Under the pieces are notes generated by a model. The model was not told the origin of the DNA and did no database searches. It was given only the letters and a program-made list of their open reading frames with translations. The translations under genes and the position numbers were made by a program. From the NCBI RefSeq assembly GCF_014650995.1, contig NZ_BMWA01000013.1, positions 124,001 through 188,000 on the forward strand: DNA of 64,000 nt, given 5' to 3'. Origin of the DNA: Streptomyces viridiviolaceus (GTDB lineage Bacteria; Actinomycetota; Actinomycetes; Streptomycetales; Streptomycetaceae). Shown here piece after piece: positions 16,943-26,102 of this stretch (position 1 is its first letter; the number at the start of each line of letters is the position of its first letter).

Positions 16943-19063
16943 TCACACGGAACGCCGCCTGGAACGGAGCAGCACCAGACAGCCGGCGGCCACGAGGACA
17001 CCACCGGCCGCCGCCGGCCACAGCCCCAGGCCCGAGCCGGTCTCGGCGAGCCCGCCCTGCGTCCCCTGCGGCTCGCTCGCGGACCCGGCGGCAGCTGCGT
17101 CACCGCCGTCCGCGTCCCGCGTCGGACCGGGTGCCGCCGCACCGCTCGCGTCGTCCGGTGTGGCCGCGGGCGAGGTGGCGGCCTTGGGCGCCGCGCTGCC
17201 GGAGGCGTTCTCCTGGCCGTCCCGGGTCGGGGGTGCGGGGTTCTCCCCGCTCTGGCCGTCCTGGCCGTCCTGGCCGGGGTCGGCGGGTGCCGAGGCGGTG
17301 GCGGTCGGCCCGTTCGACGGCTCGGCGGTCTGCGGGCCGTCGTCGTCCCCCGGGTCCCCCTGGCCGGCCCCGTCGTCCGGTGTCCGGGAGGCCTCGGGGG
17401 CCTCCGGGCTCTCGGGGGCCTCCGGGCTCTCGGGGGCCTCCGGGCTCTCGGGGGCCTGCGGGCTCTCGGGGGTCTCCGGGCTCTCGGGGGCCTGCGTCGG
17501 CTGCTCCTGCGGGTCCTCGCCCTGCCCCGGGCCCGATCCCGGAGGCGTGTCCGAACCGCACTCGCGGCCGGCGTTGATGCAGTCGACCATCTCCCGCATC
17601 AGGGCCTCGTCGAAGACGTTGATGAAGTCGCTGTGGTCCGTTACCGGCTTGTGCAGCTGCTCGGGGAAGGAGTCCACGGCGAACAGCGGCGTGGTCCTGC
17701 CACCGTCCCGAAGACTGGGCGCGTCGACGTCGTACACGACGCGCTGCACCAGCCGCGGGATGGGCCGGAACCCGTCCGGGCAGGTGCCGTCGGCGGCGGC
17801 GAAGGCCACGTGGGTGCGGTGGTTGGCGCTGTCGGTGTTCCGTCCGTCCCAGCAGCTCTGGAAGGTGAAGGTGCGCACCACGTCGCTGCCGGCCGGGCAG
17901 AGCGGGTACTTGTCCTTCAGCTGCCGGTCCTCGAAGCCGGTGCAGCTCCAGGAGGCGTTCGCGTTCGCGGTTCCGTTGACGAACGCCTTGGCGTCGCCGG
18001 TGATGATGCGCAGCAGGCGCGGCATGGCCGTGACCTCGCCGCGCTCGTTCCCCACGAACGTCAGCGTCACCTCCGCTGGGGTGACGATCTCGCCGGCGTT
18101 CCCCTCGATGCCGCCGCCGGGGGACTCGGCGTCCTGTTCCTGTGTGCCGTTCTGCAGCCGCAGCACCGGCCAGTAGTACGAGGACCTGTCGCCCTGGTCC
18201 ACGCAGCTCGTGTCGGCGGCGGCCAGCTCCTCGTCGCTGACGAAGGCGTCGTTGGCCTGGTTGCCGACGTAGTCGTGGAAGTGGTGGGCGCCGTTGGTGA
18301 CGCCCGGGGCGGCGATCACGTTGTCGGAGTTGAACAGGCCCTCGGCGTTGACGCCGCAACTGGTCGTGAAGGAGCCGCGTGAGGCGTCCGCCTCCCGGCG
18401 CGGGCTCGCCGCGGCGGGCTGGACGGTGGTGATGTCGGCGTAGTCCGCGGCGACGGGGCCGTTGCCCGCCTGTCCGCCGTTGCCCTGCTGCTCGTCGCCG
18501 CCCGGCTGTTCGCCGGCATCCGGCTGCGTGTCCTGGCCGGGCTGTCGGTCACCGCCGTCCTGGCCTCCGGCCGACGTCTCGCCGTCCTGTGCCGGGGCCG
18601 CCTCGACGCGTCGCAGCGAGCAGTCCGCCAGGGCCTCCAGGCCCGCGGGACGGTCGCCGACGCGGTCGACGGCCGCCACGATGCGCTCGATCGTGCCGGC
18701 CCGCTCCGTCTTCAACGGGTCGAGGACGGCGCCCTCGTCGAGGTCGCCGTCGTCCGCGGTGGCTGCCGCCTCCTGCAGTTGGCGGTAGGCCGTGGCGATC
18801 TGCTCGTCGAGGCGGGCCAGTTCGGTGTCGACGTCCGCCCGCGCCTGCTCCGGAACGGTCGTCAGCCGCTCGGTCAGGTCGGGGCAGTCGACGGTGGCCG
18901 CGATCCCGGAACTGCCGAGCGGAACGGGGTCGTTCGCGCCGGCCCCGGTCGCTGAGGCGTACACGTTCACGGCGACCAGACCGCCGCCGCCCATCATCAG
19001 CGCGACCGCTGCGAAGGTCGCGCGTCGGGCGCCCGTCGGGCGTCTGCGCCTGTTGTGTCCCAA
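16943..19063 (-). CDS. Cell-wall-anchored DUF1996 protein with LAETG sorting signal
   Basis: A 706-residue surface protein. An N-terminal export signal (RRRRPTGARR then a hydrophobic stretch, residues 1-37) leads to a helical segment with four spaced Cys. The DUF1996 domain (about 230-490) has the NGAHHFHDYVGN and CPDGFRPIPRLVQRVVY blocks typical of that family. A Pro/Glu/Ser repeat (PEAPES units) and a Gly/Asp-rich linker follow, then LAETGSG, a TM helix and RSRRRS. LAxTG plus TM plus Arg tail is the class E sortase signal of Streptomyces. The start is TTG 19063, preceded by GTAGGAG; no ATG or GTG is better placed. DUF1996 occurs in secreted fungal and actinobacterial proteins; its activity is unknown to me. 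Confidence 0.85.
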   Translation of the reverse strand: MGHNRRRRPTGARRATFAAVALMMGGGGLVAVNVYASATGAGANDPVPLGSSGIAATVDCPDLTERLTTVPEQARADVDTELARLDEQIATAYRQLQEAAATADDGDLDEGAVLDPLKTERAGTIERIVAAVDRVGDRPAGLEALADCSLRRVEAAPAQDGETSAGGQDGGDRQPGQDTQPDAGEQPGGDEQQGNGGQAGNGPVAADYADITTVQPAAASPRREADASRGSFTTSCGVNAEGLFNSDNVIAAPGVTNGAHHFHDYVGNQANDAFVSDEELAAADTSCVDQGDRSSYYWPVLRLQNGTQEQDAESPGGGIEGNAGEIVTPAEVTLTFVGNERGEVTAMPRLLRIITGDAKAFVNGTANANASWSCTGFEDRQLKDKYPLCPAGSDVVRTFTFQSCWDGRNTDSANHRTHVAFAAADGTCPDGFRPIPRLVQRVVYDVDAPSLRDGGRTTPLFAVDSFPEQLHKPVTDHSDFINVFDEALMREMVDCINAGRECGSDTPPGSGPGQGEDPQEQPTQAPESPETPESPQAPESPEAPESPEAPESPEAPEASRTPDDGAGQGDPGDDDGPQTAEPSNGPTATASAPADPGQDGQDGQSGENPAPPTRDGQENASGSAAPKAATSPAATPDDASGAAAPGPTRDADGGDAAAAGSASEPQGTQGGLAETGSGLGLWPAAAGGVLVAAGCLVLLRSRRRSV
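17391..17496 (-). repeat. 18-bp tandem repeat encoding PEAPES units
   Basis: About six copies of an 18-bp unit (GGCCTCCGGGCTCTCGGG and close variants) lie inside the DUF1996 gene. In frame they encode a PEAPES/PESPET wall-spanning linker. Copy number is likely to vary between strains. Confidence 0.8.
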
Positions 19064-19157
19064 GGCGTGCTCCTACGTCATGGCGGACTCGGGTACGGAA
19101 ATGCCCCCGGCTCCATACGGAACCGGGGGCCGGAGCGTTCAAACGCCTCGCGGATTC

Positions 19158-19295
19158 TCAGGAATCCCTCACCTCACGGGCGCGGGACCGGCAGCCGAGC
19201 CGCGCAAGGGCGACCGGCGTGCCGAAGCCGTAGTCGTCGAGGATGCGCAGCTGGAGGCGGCCGAAGCGGGTTCCGTCCGTGAGCCGGGCGACTCA
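19158..19295 (-). pseudogene. C-terminal remnant of an unidentified gene
   Basis: A minus-strand frame without a plausible start reads VARLTDGTRFGRLQLRILDD then YGFGTPVALARLGCRSRAREVRDS before a TGA at 19158. The composition is protein-like, but an in-frame TGA lies immediately upstream. Probably a relic of a truncated gene. Family not recognised. Confidence 0.3.
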
Positions 19296-19384
19296 TCGGT
19301 CAGGACCGGCCGGCCCTCGGCTCGAGGACCGGGACCGGCTGCTCGCGCCCGGGCGGCCCACCCGCGAAGCCGAAGGCGGCGGGC

Positions 19385-19540
19385 GAGCCCTGCCCCGCCG
19401 GTTGCCTTGCCGACGGCCTCGCGCAGGCCGGGCTCGGCGGAGTCCCGGGCGAGGTCGGCGCGGACACCGGTCCCAGCCTGCGGGTCGAGGCCGCCGGCGG
19501 CCCGTTCTCCGTCCGGGTGCCGCTGGGCGGGCGCCGTCGC
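19385..19540 (+). pseudogene. Possible remnant of a sensor histidine kinase C-terminus
   Basis: A plus-strand frame contains AGLGGVPGEVGADTGPSLRV and EAAGGPFSVRVPLGG, resembling the last strands of a histidine-kinase ATPase domain (a GG..V.ADTGPG..V.A..P.SV.VPL pattern). There is no start, no upstream kinase core and no stop in a sensible place. The rest of the 19064-19613 gap holds no intact gene, only a hairpin at 19103-19130 (GCCCCCGG/CCGGGGGC). Confidence 0.3.
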
Positions 19541-19613
19541 GGTCGTGCGGGGCCTGGCCGGTCTCGTCCTCGGCGGGACTCGGCCCCGGCCCGCCCCCGT
19601 CGGCCGGGCGGTG

Positions 19614-20435
19614 TCAGGCCCGTGCCGGAACCGCGCCTTCGGGGTCCCAGCCCTCCCGGGGGACGGCGGCCAGCAGCAGCCGGGTGTAGTCGTGGGCCGG
19701 TTCGGCGAGGACGCGCTGTGTCGGGCCCTGTTCGACGACGCTCCCCCGGTGCATGACCAGGACGTCGTCGGTGACGTGCTGGACCACCGCCAGGTCGTGG
19801 CTGACGAAGACCAGCGCCACGCCCGTGTCCCGGCGGATGGTGTCGAGGAGTTGGAGGATCTGCGCCTGGATCGACACGTCCAGGGCGGCCACGGCCTCGT
19901 CGAGGACGAGCACGCGCGGCTGCACGGCGAGCGCCCGGGCGATCGCGAGCCGTTGCCGCTGGCCCCCGGACAGCTGCCGGGGCCGCGCGTCGGCCTCCCG
20001 CTCACCGAGCCCCACCCGCTCCAGCAGGCGGACGGCGGTCGCCTCGTCCCGTCCGTGCAGACGCAGGGTGGTGCGCAGGCACTGGGCCGCCGTCAGCCGC
20101 GGGTCGAGGGAGATGTACGGGTCCTGGAAGACCATCTGGACCTCCCGGGCACGGGCCAGCCGGGCCTGCCTGCGCCGCGGCGGGCGCGGGGAGCGAGGGC
20201 GGCCGTCGACCGTCACCGTGCCGGCGTCGGGGCGGACCAGCCCGACCAGCATGCGGGCGACCGTCGTCTTGCCCGACCCCGACTCCCCCACGATGCCGAG
20301 GGAGCCGCCGGGTGCCACGGAGAACGACACGTCGTCGGCGGCGGTGAGCCGGCCGCGTCCCGGCAGGGGATAGGTCTTGCGCAGCCCGTCGACGACGAGC
20401 AGGGCGTCCGGGCCGTTCCTCGGCTCCGTACTCAT
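19614..20435 (-). CDS. Dipeptide/oligopeptide ABC importer, second ATPase (DppF/OppF type)
   Basis: A 273-residue nucleotide-binding subunit. Walker A is GESGSGKT, the Q-loop lies in MVFQDPYISLDP, the signature is LSGGQRQRLAIARAL, Walker B is VLVLDEAVAALDVS, and the switch His is in VFVSHDLAVV. It hydrolyses ATP at the inner membrane face to drive peptide import. It is the last gene of the six-gene minus-strand operon; its ATG at 20435 overlaps the stop of the preceding ATPase gene by 4 bp. It lacks the C-terminal cysteine-rich oligopeptide motif found in its partner. Confidence 0.9.
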   Translation of the reverse strand: MSTEPRNGPDALLVVDGLRKTYPLPGRGRLTAADDVSFSVAPGGSLGIVGESGSGKTTVARMLVGLVRPDAGTVTVDGRPRSPRPPRRRQARLARAREVQMVFQDPYISLDPRLTAAQCLRTTLRLHGRDEATAVRLLERVGLGEREADARPRQLSGGQRQRLAIARALAVQPRVLVLDEAVAALDVSIQAQILQLLDTIRRDTGVALVFVSHDLAVVQHVTDDVLVMHRGSVVEQGPTQRVLAEPAHDYTRLLLAAVPREGWDPEGAVPARA

Positions 20436-21388
20436 GACAGGTTCCTCTCCGTCGCGGTGGGTACGGCGGCCGGTGCACGGCGACAGGCGGCCACTCCCCC
20501 GTCGGGCAGCTCCGCCGCCTCGGGCCGCCAGGTCTCGCAGGCCGGTTCGGCGTCCGGGCAGCGGGACGCGAACGGGCAGCCGGGGAAGGCGTCCCCGAGG
20601 GACGGCGGGCGGCCCGGGATGGGCAGCAGCGGCCGGGAGGTGTCGCCGAGGGTGGGCGAGCAGTCCAGCAGGCCCCGGGTGTAGGGGTGGGCGGGGGCGG
20701 CGAAGAACGCCTGGGCGGTGCGCTCCTCGACGATGCGTCCGGCGTACATGACGTACACGCGGTCGCAGTAGGCCGCTGCCAGGTGCAGGTCGTGGGTGAT
20801 GAACAGCAGGCCGGCGCCCTGTTCGGCGCGCAGGGTGCGCAGCAGGGCGAGGATCTCGGCCTGTGTGGTGACGTCGAGCGCGCTGGTGGCCTCGTCGGCG
20901 AGCAGCAGGCGGGGCCGGGCGGCGAGCGCGCCGGCGATGACGACCCGCTGGAGCATGCCGCCGGACAGCTCGTGGGGGCGCTGCCGGAGCCGTCGCTCCG
21001 GATCGGAAAGGCCGACGGCGCCGAGGAGTTGCGCTGCGCGGTCGCGGTCGGCGCCGCGTTCGCGCAGGAAGTCACCGATGCGGCGGACGGGGTTGAGGGC
21101 GGCACGCGGGTCCTGGTGGATCATCGCGACGGTACGGGCCCGGTGCCGGCGCAGCTCCTCGCCGGTGAGGGCGAGGACGTCGGCGTCGTCGACGCGGACC
21201 GTCCCCGAGGCGGTCGCCGTGCCCGGCAGCAGGCCGAGGGCCGCCTTGGCGGTGGTGGACTTGCCGGATCCGGACTCGCCGACCAGGCCGACGACCTCGC
21301 CCGCGGCCACGCGCAGGGTGACGTCGTCGAGCACGGGCCGCGCGGTGCCCGGCAGCCGGACGGTGAGGTGGTCGAGGGTGAGCAGCAT
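20432..21388 (-). CDS. Dipeptide/oligopeptide ABC importer, first ATPase (DppD/OppD type)
   Basis: A 318-residue ABC ATPase. Walker A is GESGSGKST, Q-loop in IHQDPRAALNPV, signature LSGGMLQRVVIAGAL, Walker B LLLADEATSALDVT, switch His in FITHDLHLAA. The C-terminal extension has the oligopeptide-transporter motif GCPFASRCPDAEPACE, a cysteine cluster that can bind an Fe-S centre in some DppD proteins. The start is ATG 21388, overlapping the stop of the upstream permease gene by 1 bp. It works as a heterodimer with the following ATPase. Confidence 0.9.
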   Translation of the reverse strand: MLLTLDHLTVRLPGTARPVLDDVTLRVAAGEVVGLVGESGSGKSTTAKAALGLLPGTATASGTVRVDDADVLALTGEELRRHRARTVAMIHQDPRAALNPVRRIGDFLRERGADRDRAAQLLGAVGLSDPERRLRQRPHELSGGMLQRVVIAGALAARPRLLLADEATSALDVTTQAEILALLRTLRAEQGAGLLFITHDLHLAAAYCDRVYVMYAGRIVEERTAQAFFAAPAHPYTRGLLDCSPTLGDTSRPLLPIPGRPPSLGDAFPGCPFASRCPDAEPACETWRPEAAELPDGGVAACRRAPAAVPTATERNLS

Positions 21389-22230
21389 CAGGCCTGCCTT
21401 CCGAGCCGGTCGGCGGCCCAGACGCCGACCACGTTGAAGGAGACGACGACCAGGGCGATGGCCGTGCCGGGCACGAGGGCGGGCAGCAGTGCGCCCTGGA
21501 CGACGGCGGCCTGCCCCTCCTGCACCATCAGCCCCCAGTCCGAGCTGGGTGGCTGGGCACCGAAGCCGAGGTAGGAGAGGGTCGCCAGGGACATCAGGGC
21601 CTCGCCGAACAGGACGACCAGGTAGCCGACGACCGCGCGGCCCAGGTTCGGCACCAGGTGCAGGGCGCAGATCCGGGCGCCGCCCATGCCCTGGATGCGG
21701 TAGGCGTCGACGTAGGGCTTGCGGGACTCGGCGAGCGCGAGGGAGCGGGTGTACTTGGCGACCGTGGGCGTGTAGGCGAGTCCGAGGGCCAGCACGGACG
21801 TGGTCGTGCCGGTGCCGAACACGGCGATGATCAGGACGGTGAACAGCAGGCCGGGGAAGGCGTACATGACGTCCGTCAGCCGGGAGACCAGGGCGTCCGT
21901 CCAGCCTCCGCGCCAGGCGGCGAGCACTCCGAGGGTGACGCCGAGCAGCGCGGCCACGGCGAGCAGCAGCACGGGCGCCACGAGGCTGCTGCGGGCGCCG
22001 TGCAGGACCCGGGAGAGCAGGTCCTGACCGGAGGAGTCGGTGCCGAGGAGGTGGTCGCCGCTGGTGCCGGCGAGGGAGGCGGACAGGTCGATGGCGTCCG
22101 GGGCGTAGGGCGCGAGCCACGGGGCCAGCAGCGCGGCGAGGACCACCAGGAGGAGGACTGCGGCGGCGACGGTCACACCGACGGGCCGGCGATCGGGTAC
22201 GCGGACCGGGGCGAGGGTGAGCGCGGTCAT
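21388..22230 (-). CDS. Dipeptide/oligopeptide ABC importer permease (DppC type)
   Basis: A 280-residue permease with six predicted TM helices. The N-terminal DppC pattern is LLGTDSSGQDLLSRVLHGAR. The EAA coupling loop is AYRIQGMGGARICALHLVPN, which contacts the ATPases. It forms the channel with the DppB-type subunit. Its ATG at 22230 overlaps the preceding permease stop by 4 bp, so translation is coupled. Confidence 0.9.
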   Translation of the reverse strand: MTALTLAPVRVPDRRPVGVTVAAAVLLLVVLAALLAPWLAPYAPDAIDLSASLAGTSGDHLLGTDSSGQDLLSRVLHGARSSLVAPVLLLAVAALLGVTLGVLAAWRGGWTDALVSRLTDVMYAFPGLLFTVLIIAVFGTGTTTSVLALGLAYTPTVAKYTRSLALAESRKPYVDAYRIQGMGGARICALHLVPNLGRAVVGYLVVLFGEALMSLATLSYLGFGAQPPSSDWGLMVQEGQAAVVQGALLPALVPGTAIALVVVSFNVVGVWAADRLGRQA

Positions 22231-23180
22231 GCGGTGCGGGCCTCCTGCTTCACGCGCGGGTCGAGGAGGGGGTGGAGCAGGTCGACCAGCGTGGTGACGG
22301 CGATGTAGCCGGCGACCATCAGCAGGAGCACGGCCTGCGCGACGGGGAAGTCGTGGGTGTTGATGGCGCCCACCAGCAGGGAGCCGATGCCGCTGATGCC
22401 GAAGGCGGTCTCCACGACCACCGTGCCGGCGAGCATGCCCGCCATGACGAGGCCGCACATGGTGATGATCGGCCCGAGGGCGTTGCGCAGCACGTGCCGG
22501 CGGACGATCTCGCGCTCCGGGACGCCGGAGGCGCGGGCGGCCTCGACGTGGTCGGAGGCGGCGGCCTCCGCCATGGCCTGCCGGGTGACCCTGCTGATGA
22601 GCGCGAGCGCGCCCAGGGCCAACGACAGGGCGGGCAGGGTGAGATGGTGCAGTGTCCCGGCGAAGCCCCGGCCGCTGCCCGTGACCGGGAACCAGCCGAG
22701 CTGCACGCCGAACAGCGACACCAGCGCGATCGCGGCGACGAAGGACGGCACGGACGCGGCCAGCGTCGTGCCGCCGACGACCGCCGAGTCCACCCACGTG
22801 GACTGCCGTACGGCGGCGAGGATTCCGGCGCCGACACCGAGGACGACGAACAGGACGGTGGCGTAGGCGACCAGTTCGAGGGTGGTGCCGAGGCGTGCGG
22901 TGATCAGGTCGGCGACCTGGTCGCCGTACTTGAAGGAGCGGCCGAGGTCGAAGTGTAGGCAGTCGCCGAGCCAGCGGCCGTACTGCACGACCAGCGGCTC
23001 GTCCAGGTGGTACTGGGCGCGGACGGTGGCGAGGCGCTCGGGGGTGAGCTTGTCCCGGCCGCCGGCGAGGAAGACGGCCGGGTCGCCCGGGGCGGCGTAG
23101 ACCGCGGCGAAGATGACGAAGGAGGCGGCGAGCAGAGTGGCCAGGAAACCGGCCAGGCGCCGCGCGATGCGGACGGCCAT
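22227..23180 (-). CDS. Dipeptide/oligopeptide ABC importer permease (DppB type)
   Basis: A 317-residue permease with six TM helices, the N-terminal APGDPA motif of DppB, and the LGRSFKYGDQV periplasmic segment. The EAA loop is EAARASGVPEREIVRRHVLR. It starts at the ATG at 23180, seven bases downstream of the binding-protein gene, in the same operon. Confidence 0.9.
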   Translation of the reverse strand: MAVRIARRLAGFLATLLAASFVIFAAVYAAPGDPAVFLAGGRDKLTPERLATVRAQYHLDEPLVVQYGRWLGDCLHFDLGRSFKYGDQVADLITARLGTTLELVAYATVLFVVLGVGAGILAAVRQSTWVDSAVVGGTTLAASVPSFVAAIALVSLFGVQLGWFPVTGSGRGFAGTLHHLTLPALSLALGALALISRVTRQAMAEAAASDHVEAARASGVPEREIVRRHVLRNALGPIITMCGLVMAGMLAGTVVVETAFGISGIGSLLVGAINTHDFPVAQAVLLLMVAGYIAVTTLVDLLHPLLDPRVKQEARTA

Positions 23181-23187
23181 GGTGCCC

Positions 23188-24837
23188 TCAGCCCTTCTTC
23201 GCGCCGAGGTCGGCGGCCCACGGGTAGTACAGGTACGCCTGCGAGGCGGGGGCGCCGGTCAGCCGGGTGCTGAGGACCAGGGCCGTGGGCACCTGGGCGA
23301 CGGGGATCCACACCGCGGCCTCGGTGAAGCGCCGCTGCACGTCGACGGCGAGGGCGGCGCGTTCGGCGTCGTCGAGGGTGGACAGGGCCTGGCGGACCTT
23401 CCGGTCGTAGTCGGCGTCCTCGAAGCCGACCCAGTTGTTGGAGGAGTCGGACAGGCCGTTGTCGTAGAAGCCCATGGGGTCGGCCTTGGAGATGTACCAG
23501 TCGCCGGCGAGGACGTCGATGCCGGCGCGGGCCTGGGGGTCGCTGTAGAACTCCTCGAACTGGGCGGTCGGCACGGTCTTGACGGCGGCCTTGATCCCGA
23601 TGCGCTGGAGGGCGGCGCGTACGGCGTTGGCGACGACGGTGCGGCCCTGGCTGCTGTCGGTGCCGATCACGACCGGGTCGGTGGGGGCGCCGGCCTCCTC
23701 GACGAGTTTCCTGGCCTCGGCGAGGTCGTCGGCGTCGGGCGCGGCGGGGGCGGCGGCGTCCAGCTCCTTCTGGGCGGCGGCGAAGGTGTCCTTCTCGTAG
23801 CCCCAGGAGCCGGAGCCGACCGGGGTGGCCCAGGGCTCGACCAGGCCGCCGTAGCCGGACTTGGCTATGCCGGCGCGGTCCAGGGAGAGGGACAGGGCGC
23901 GGCGGATGCGCGGGTCCTTCAGCCCGCCGCGGTCGGTGGGGATGAGGTCGAGGGTGGCGGTGGAGGGGCCGTAGTACTGGCTGAGGCCCTCGATGCCGCG
24001 CAGGGCGGAGGCGGTGTTGGGCGACTCGGCGTAGGTGCCGTCCGCCGCACCGGTCTTGAGCGCGTTGACGAGGGCGCTGTCGGAGGCCCAGCGGAAGACG
24101 ACCTCCTCGGTGAGGGGCTTGTCCCCCCAGTAGCCGTCGTGGGCGCGGATGGTGATGGAGTCACCGGACTTCCAGCCGGCCAGCTCGTACGGGCCCGAGC
24201 AGGCGTCGCCCTGGCCCGGGGTGCCGAAGTCGCGGCCCGCCTTCTCCACCTGCTCCTTGTTCCAGACGATGCCGGCGTCGCCCGCGAGGGCCTTGGTGAA
24301 CAGGGCGTCGGGGGTCTTGAAGCGGATGGTGACCTCGGCCGCGCCGGTCTTCTTCATCGAGGTGACGTTGCCGAACTCGTCGCTCTGCTCCATGTCCGGG
24401 TCGGCGTGCCGCTGCAGGCTCCACAGCACGTCGTCGGCGGTGAGCGGGGTCCCGTCGTGGAAGGTGACGCCGTCGCGGACGGTGAGGACGAGGGTCCTGT
24501 CGTCGGGGGTGGCGGCCTTCTCGGCGAGCAGGGGCCTGACGGTCATGTCGGGCTGGAGCTGGTAGAGGCGTTCGCAGACGTTGGTGAGGACGACCCGGCC
24601 GGCGCTGCTGCCCTGGGTGTCGAGGTCGAGGGAGTCGGGTTCGTCCTCCAGCAGCCAGTTCACCTTGCCGACGGGGCCGTGGGCGGCAGGGGTCGTGGGG
24701 GTGAGCTTCAGCGAGGCGGCGTCGACGGGGGCGGCGCCGGTGGCGGCGGTGTCGGCGCCGCTGCATCCGGCGGCGGTGATCAGGCCCGCGGCGACCAGAC
24801 CGGCGGTCACCGCGGTGCGCGCGTTTCTCTTCGTCAT
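23188..24837 (-). CDS. Peptide ABC importer substrate-binding lipoprotein (DppA/OppA type, SBP family 5)
   Basis: A 549-residue exported lipoprotein. The signal ends in lipobox ITAAGC with Cys25 as the lipidated residue. The mature protein is an SBP_bac_5 fold: VNWLLEDEPDSLD at the start, then VLTVRDGVTFHDGTPLTADDVLWSL, the usual family hallmark. It captures peptides or other amide compounds outside the membrane and hands them to DppB/C. It follows the C45 acyltransferase gene by 15 bp, so the ligand may be related to that enzyme's substrate. Specificity cannot be read from sequence. Confidence 0.9.
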   Translation of the reverse strand: MTKRNARTAVTAGLVAAGLITAAGCSGADTAATGAAPVDAASLKLTPTTPAAHGPVGKVNWLLEDEPDSLDLDTQGSSAGRVVLTNVCERLYQLQPDMTVRPLLAEKAATPDDRTLVLTVRDGVTFHDGTPLTADDVLWSLQRHADPDMEQSDEFGNVTSMKKTGAAEVTIRFKTPDALFTKALAGDAGIVWNKEQVEKAGRDFGTPGQGDACSGPYELAGWKSGDSITIRAHDGYWGDKPLTEEVVFRWASDSALVNALKTGAADGTYAESPNTASALRGIEGLSQYYGPSTATLDLIPTDRGGLKDPRIRRALSLSLDRAGIAKSGYGGLVEPWATPVGSGSWGYEKDTFAAAQKELDAAAPAAPDADDLAEARKLVEEAGAPTDPVVIGTDSSQGRTVVANAVRAALQRIGIKAAVKTVPTAQFEEFYSDPQARAGIDVLAGDWYISKADPMGFYDNGLSDSSNNWVGFEDADYDRKVRQALSTLDDAERAALAVDVQRRFTEAAVWIPVAQVPTALVLSTRLTGAPASQAYLYYPWAADLGAKKG

Positions 24838-24852
24838 CGGTGATCTCCTGTG

Positions 24853-26058
24853 TCAGGCGGGACGGCCGGCGGTGGCGGCGTCGCCGTACGGGCCGTCGTA
24901 GAGGTTCCAGGGGAGGTGCTGGTAGTCGCGGTCGCAGGGGGTGCCGGCGGTGACGTGGTAGTCGCCGGTGGTGAGGTCCACGCAGGAGGAGACGAGGGTC
25001 GCCCAGTGCTCGACGGCGGGTCTGCGCGGGTCGGGGTGGGTGCACAGGGACTCGGGGTGGCCGAGGTGGTCGGACATGGCCTGCTTGATCAGCTTGCGGG
25101 ACTCGTCGGGGCCGGTGGAGCCGCGCAGGGCCGCGAGGCCCTGTTCGGCGCGGGGCACGCGGACCAGGGAGTCCGGGGAGAGCGGGCGGTAGTCGGCGGC
25201 GAGCGCCCGGGGGACGCCCGCCTGGTAGTGGTTGCCGTGCACGAGCAGCCCGTCCGTCGCGTGGAGCCAGCCGTGTCCGGCCGGTGTGGTCTCCAGGTCG
25301 ACGGCGAAGCCCTCGCGGCAGGTGAGCAGCGCGTTGGAGGCGATGTGGGCACGGGTGCGGCAGAGCACGTCGAGGGCGTCGGTGATGGCCGGCTGGTCCA
25401 GGACGCTGCGGCGCACGACGGTCTGCGGGAGGCCGATCGCGGAACTGAACCGGCCGCCGAGGCCGTTGGCGTTGAGGGCGATGCCGGCGGAGTTGGCGCC
25501 CTGCCGGCCCACCTGTCCGGCCTCGACCTGCATGATCAGGGTGGGGGCGGGCGGCTGGACGATGCGCAGCATGACCACGGTGTCGCCGGCGGCGGCCCGC
25601 CAGTCCCAGTTCTGCCCCGCCCACACGTGGCCGTCGCCGCTGGCGGGGCCGAAGGCGGCGAAGGAGGTGCAGCCCTCGGCGCGTTCCTCGGACGCCGGGC
25701 CGGGGGACTCCTCCATGTCGGCGAAGGAGTTGTCGTAGAGGACCTCGCCGCGGGCGTTGAGGGCGAGGACGTCGAGCAGGTCCACGCCGGCGCCCTCGGC
25801 GATGCCGCGCATCTCCTGCAGCAGGTCGGGGGCGTAGGCCTCGACGGGCTGCTGCCAGCGGGCGGCCCGTGCGGTGACCTGGGCCCAGGTGAGCGCGGCG
25901 GACCGGCCGAACGCCTCTTCGTAGTAGGCCATGGCGGCCCGCAACTGTGGGCGGACGGCCTCGCCGTACTGGCGGCCGCGGTCGCGGGGCGCGCCGGAGA
26001 TCTCGACCAGGGGGAGGGTTCGGGAGGCCGGGGAGGCCGAGGGGGCGGGGGCTGTCAT
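24853..26058 (-). CDS. C45-family autoproteolytic acyltransferase/hydrolase (penicillin acyltransferase-like)
   Basis: A 401-residue Ntn-hydrolase of the acyl-CoA:6-aminopenicillanate acyltransferase group. Gly129-Cys130 in AEGCTSFAA is the expected self-cleavage site; Cys130 would become the N-terminal nucleophile of the mature beta chain. Downstream blocks GQNWDWR, GANSAGIALNANGLGG and HGNHYQAG are typical of the family. No signal peptide is visible, so it acts in the cytosol. The ATG at 26058 has a GAGGAGAAG site. It is the first gene of the operon that continues with a peptide importer, suggesting that an N-acyl or amide compound is imported and then hydrolysed or acyl-exchanged. The substrate is unknown. 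Confidence 0.85.
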   Translation of the reverse strand: MTAPAPSASPASRTLPLVEISGAPRDRGRQYGEAVRPQLRAAMAYYEEAFGRSAALTWAQVTARAARWQQPVEAYAPDLLQEMRGIAEGAGVDLLDVLALNARGEVLYDNSFADMEESPGPASEERAEGCTSFAAFGPASGDGHVWAGQNWDWRAAAGDTVVMLRIVQPPAPTLIMQVEAGQVGRQGANSAGIALNANGLGGRFSSAIGLPQTVVRRSVLDQPAITDALDVLCRTRAHIASNALLTCREGFAVDLETTPAGHGWLHATDGLLVHGNHYQAGVPRALAADYRPLSPDSLVRVPRAEQGLAALRGSTGPDESRKLIKQAMSDHLGHPESLCTHPDPRRPAVEHWATLVSSCVDLTTGDYHVTAGTPCDRDYQHLPWNLYDGPYGDAATAGRPA

Positions 26059-26102
26059 TCTTCTCCTCGCTGCGGGAGCGCTGCCCGGAGAGCCGACGTC
26101 CT

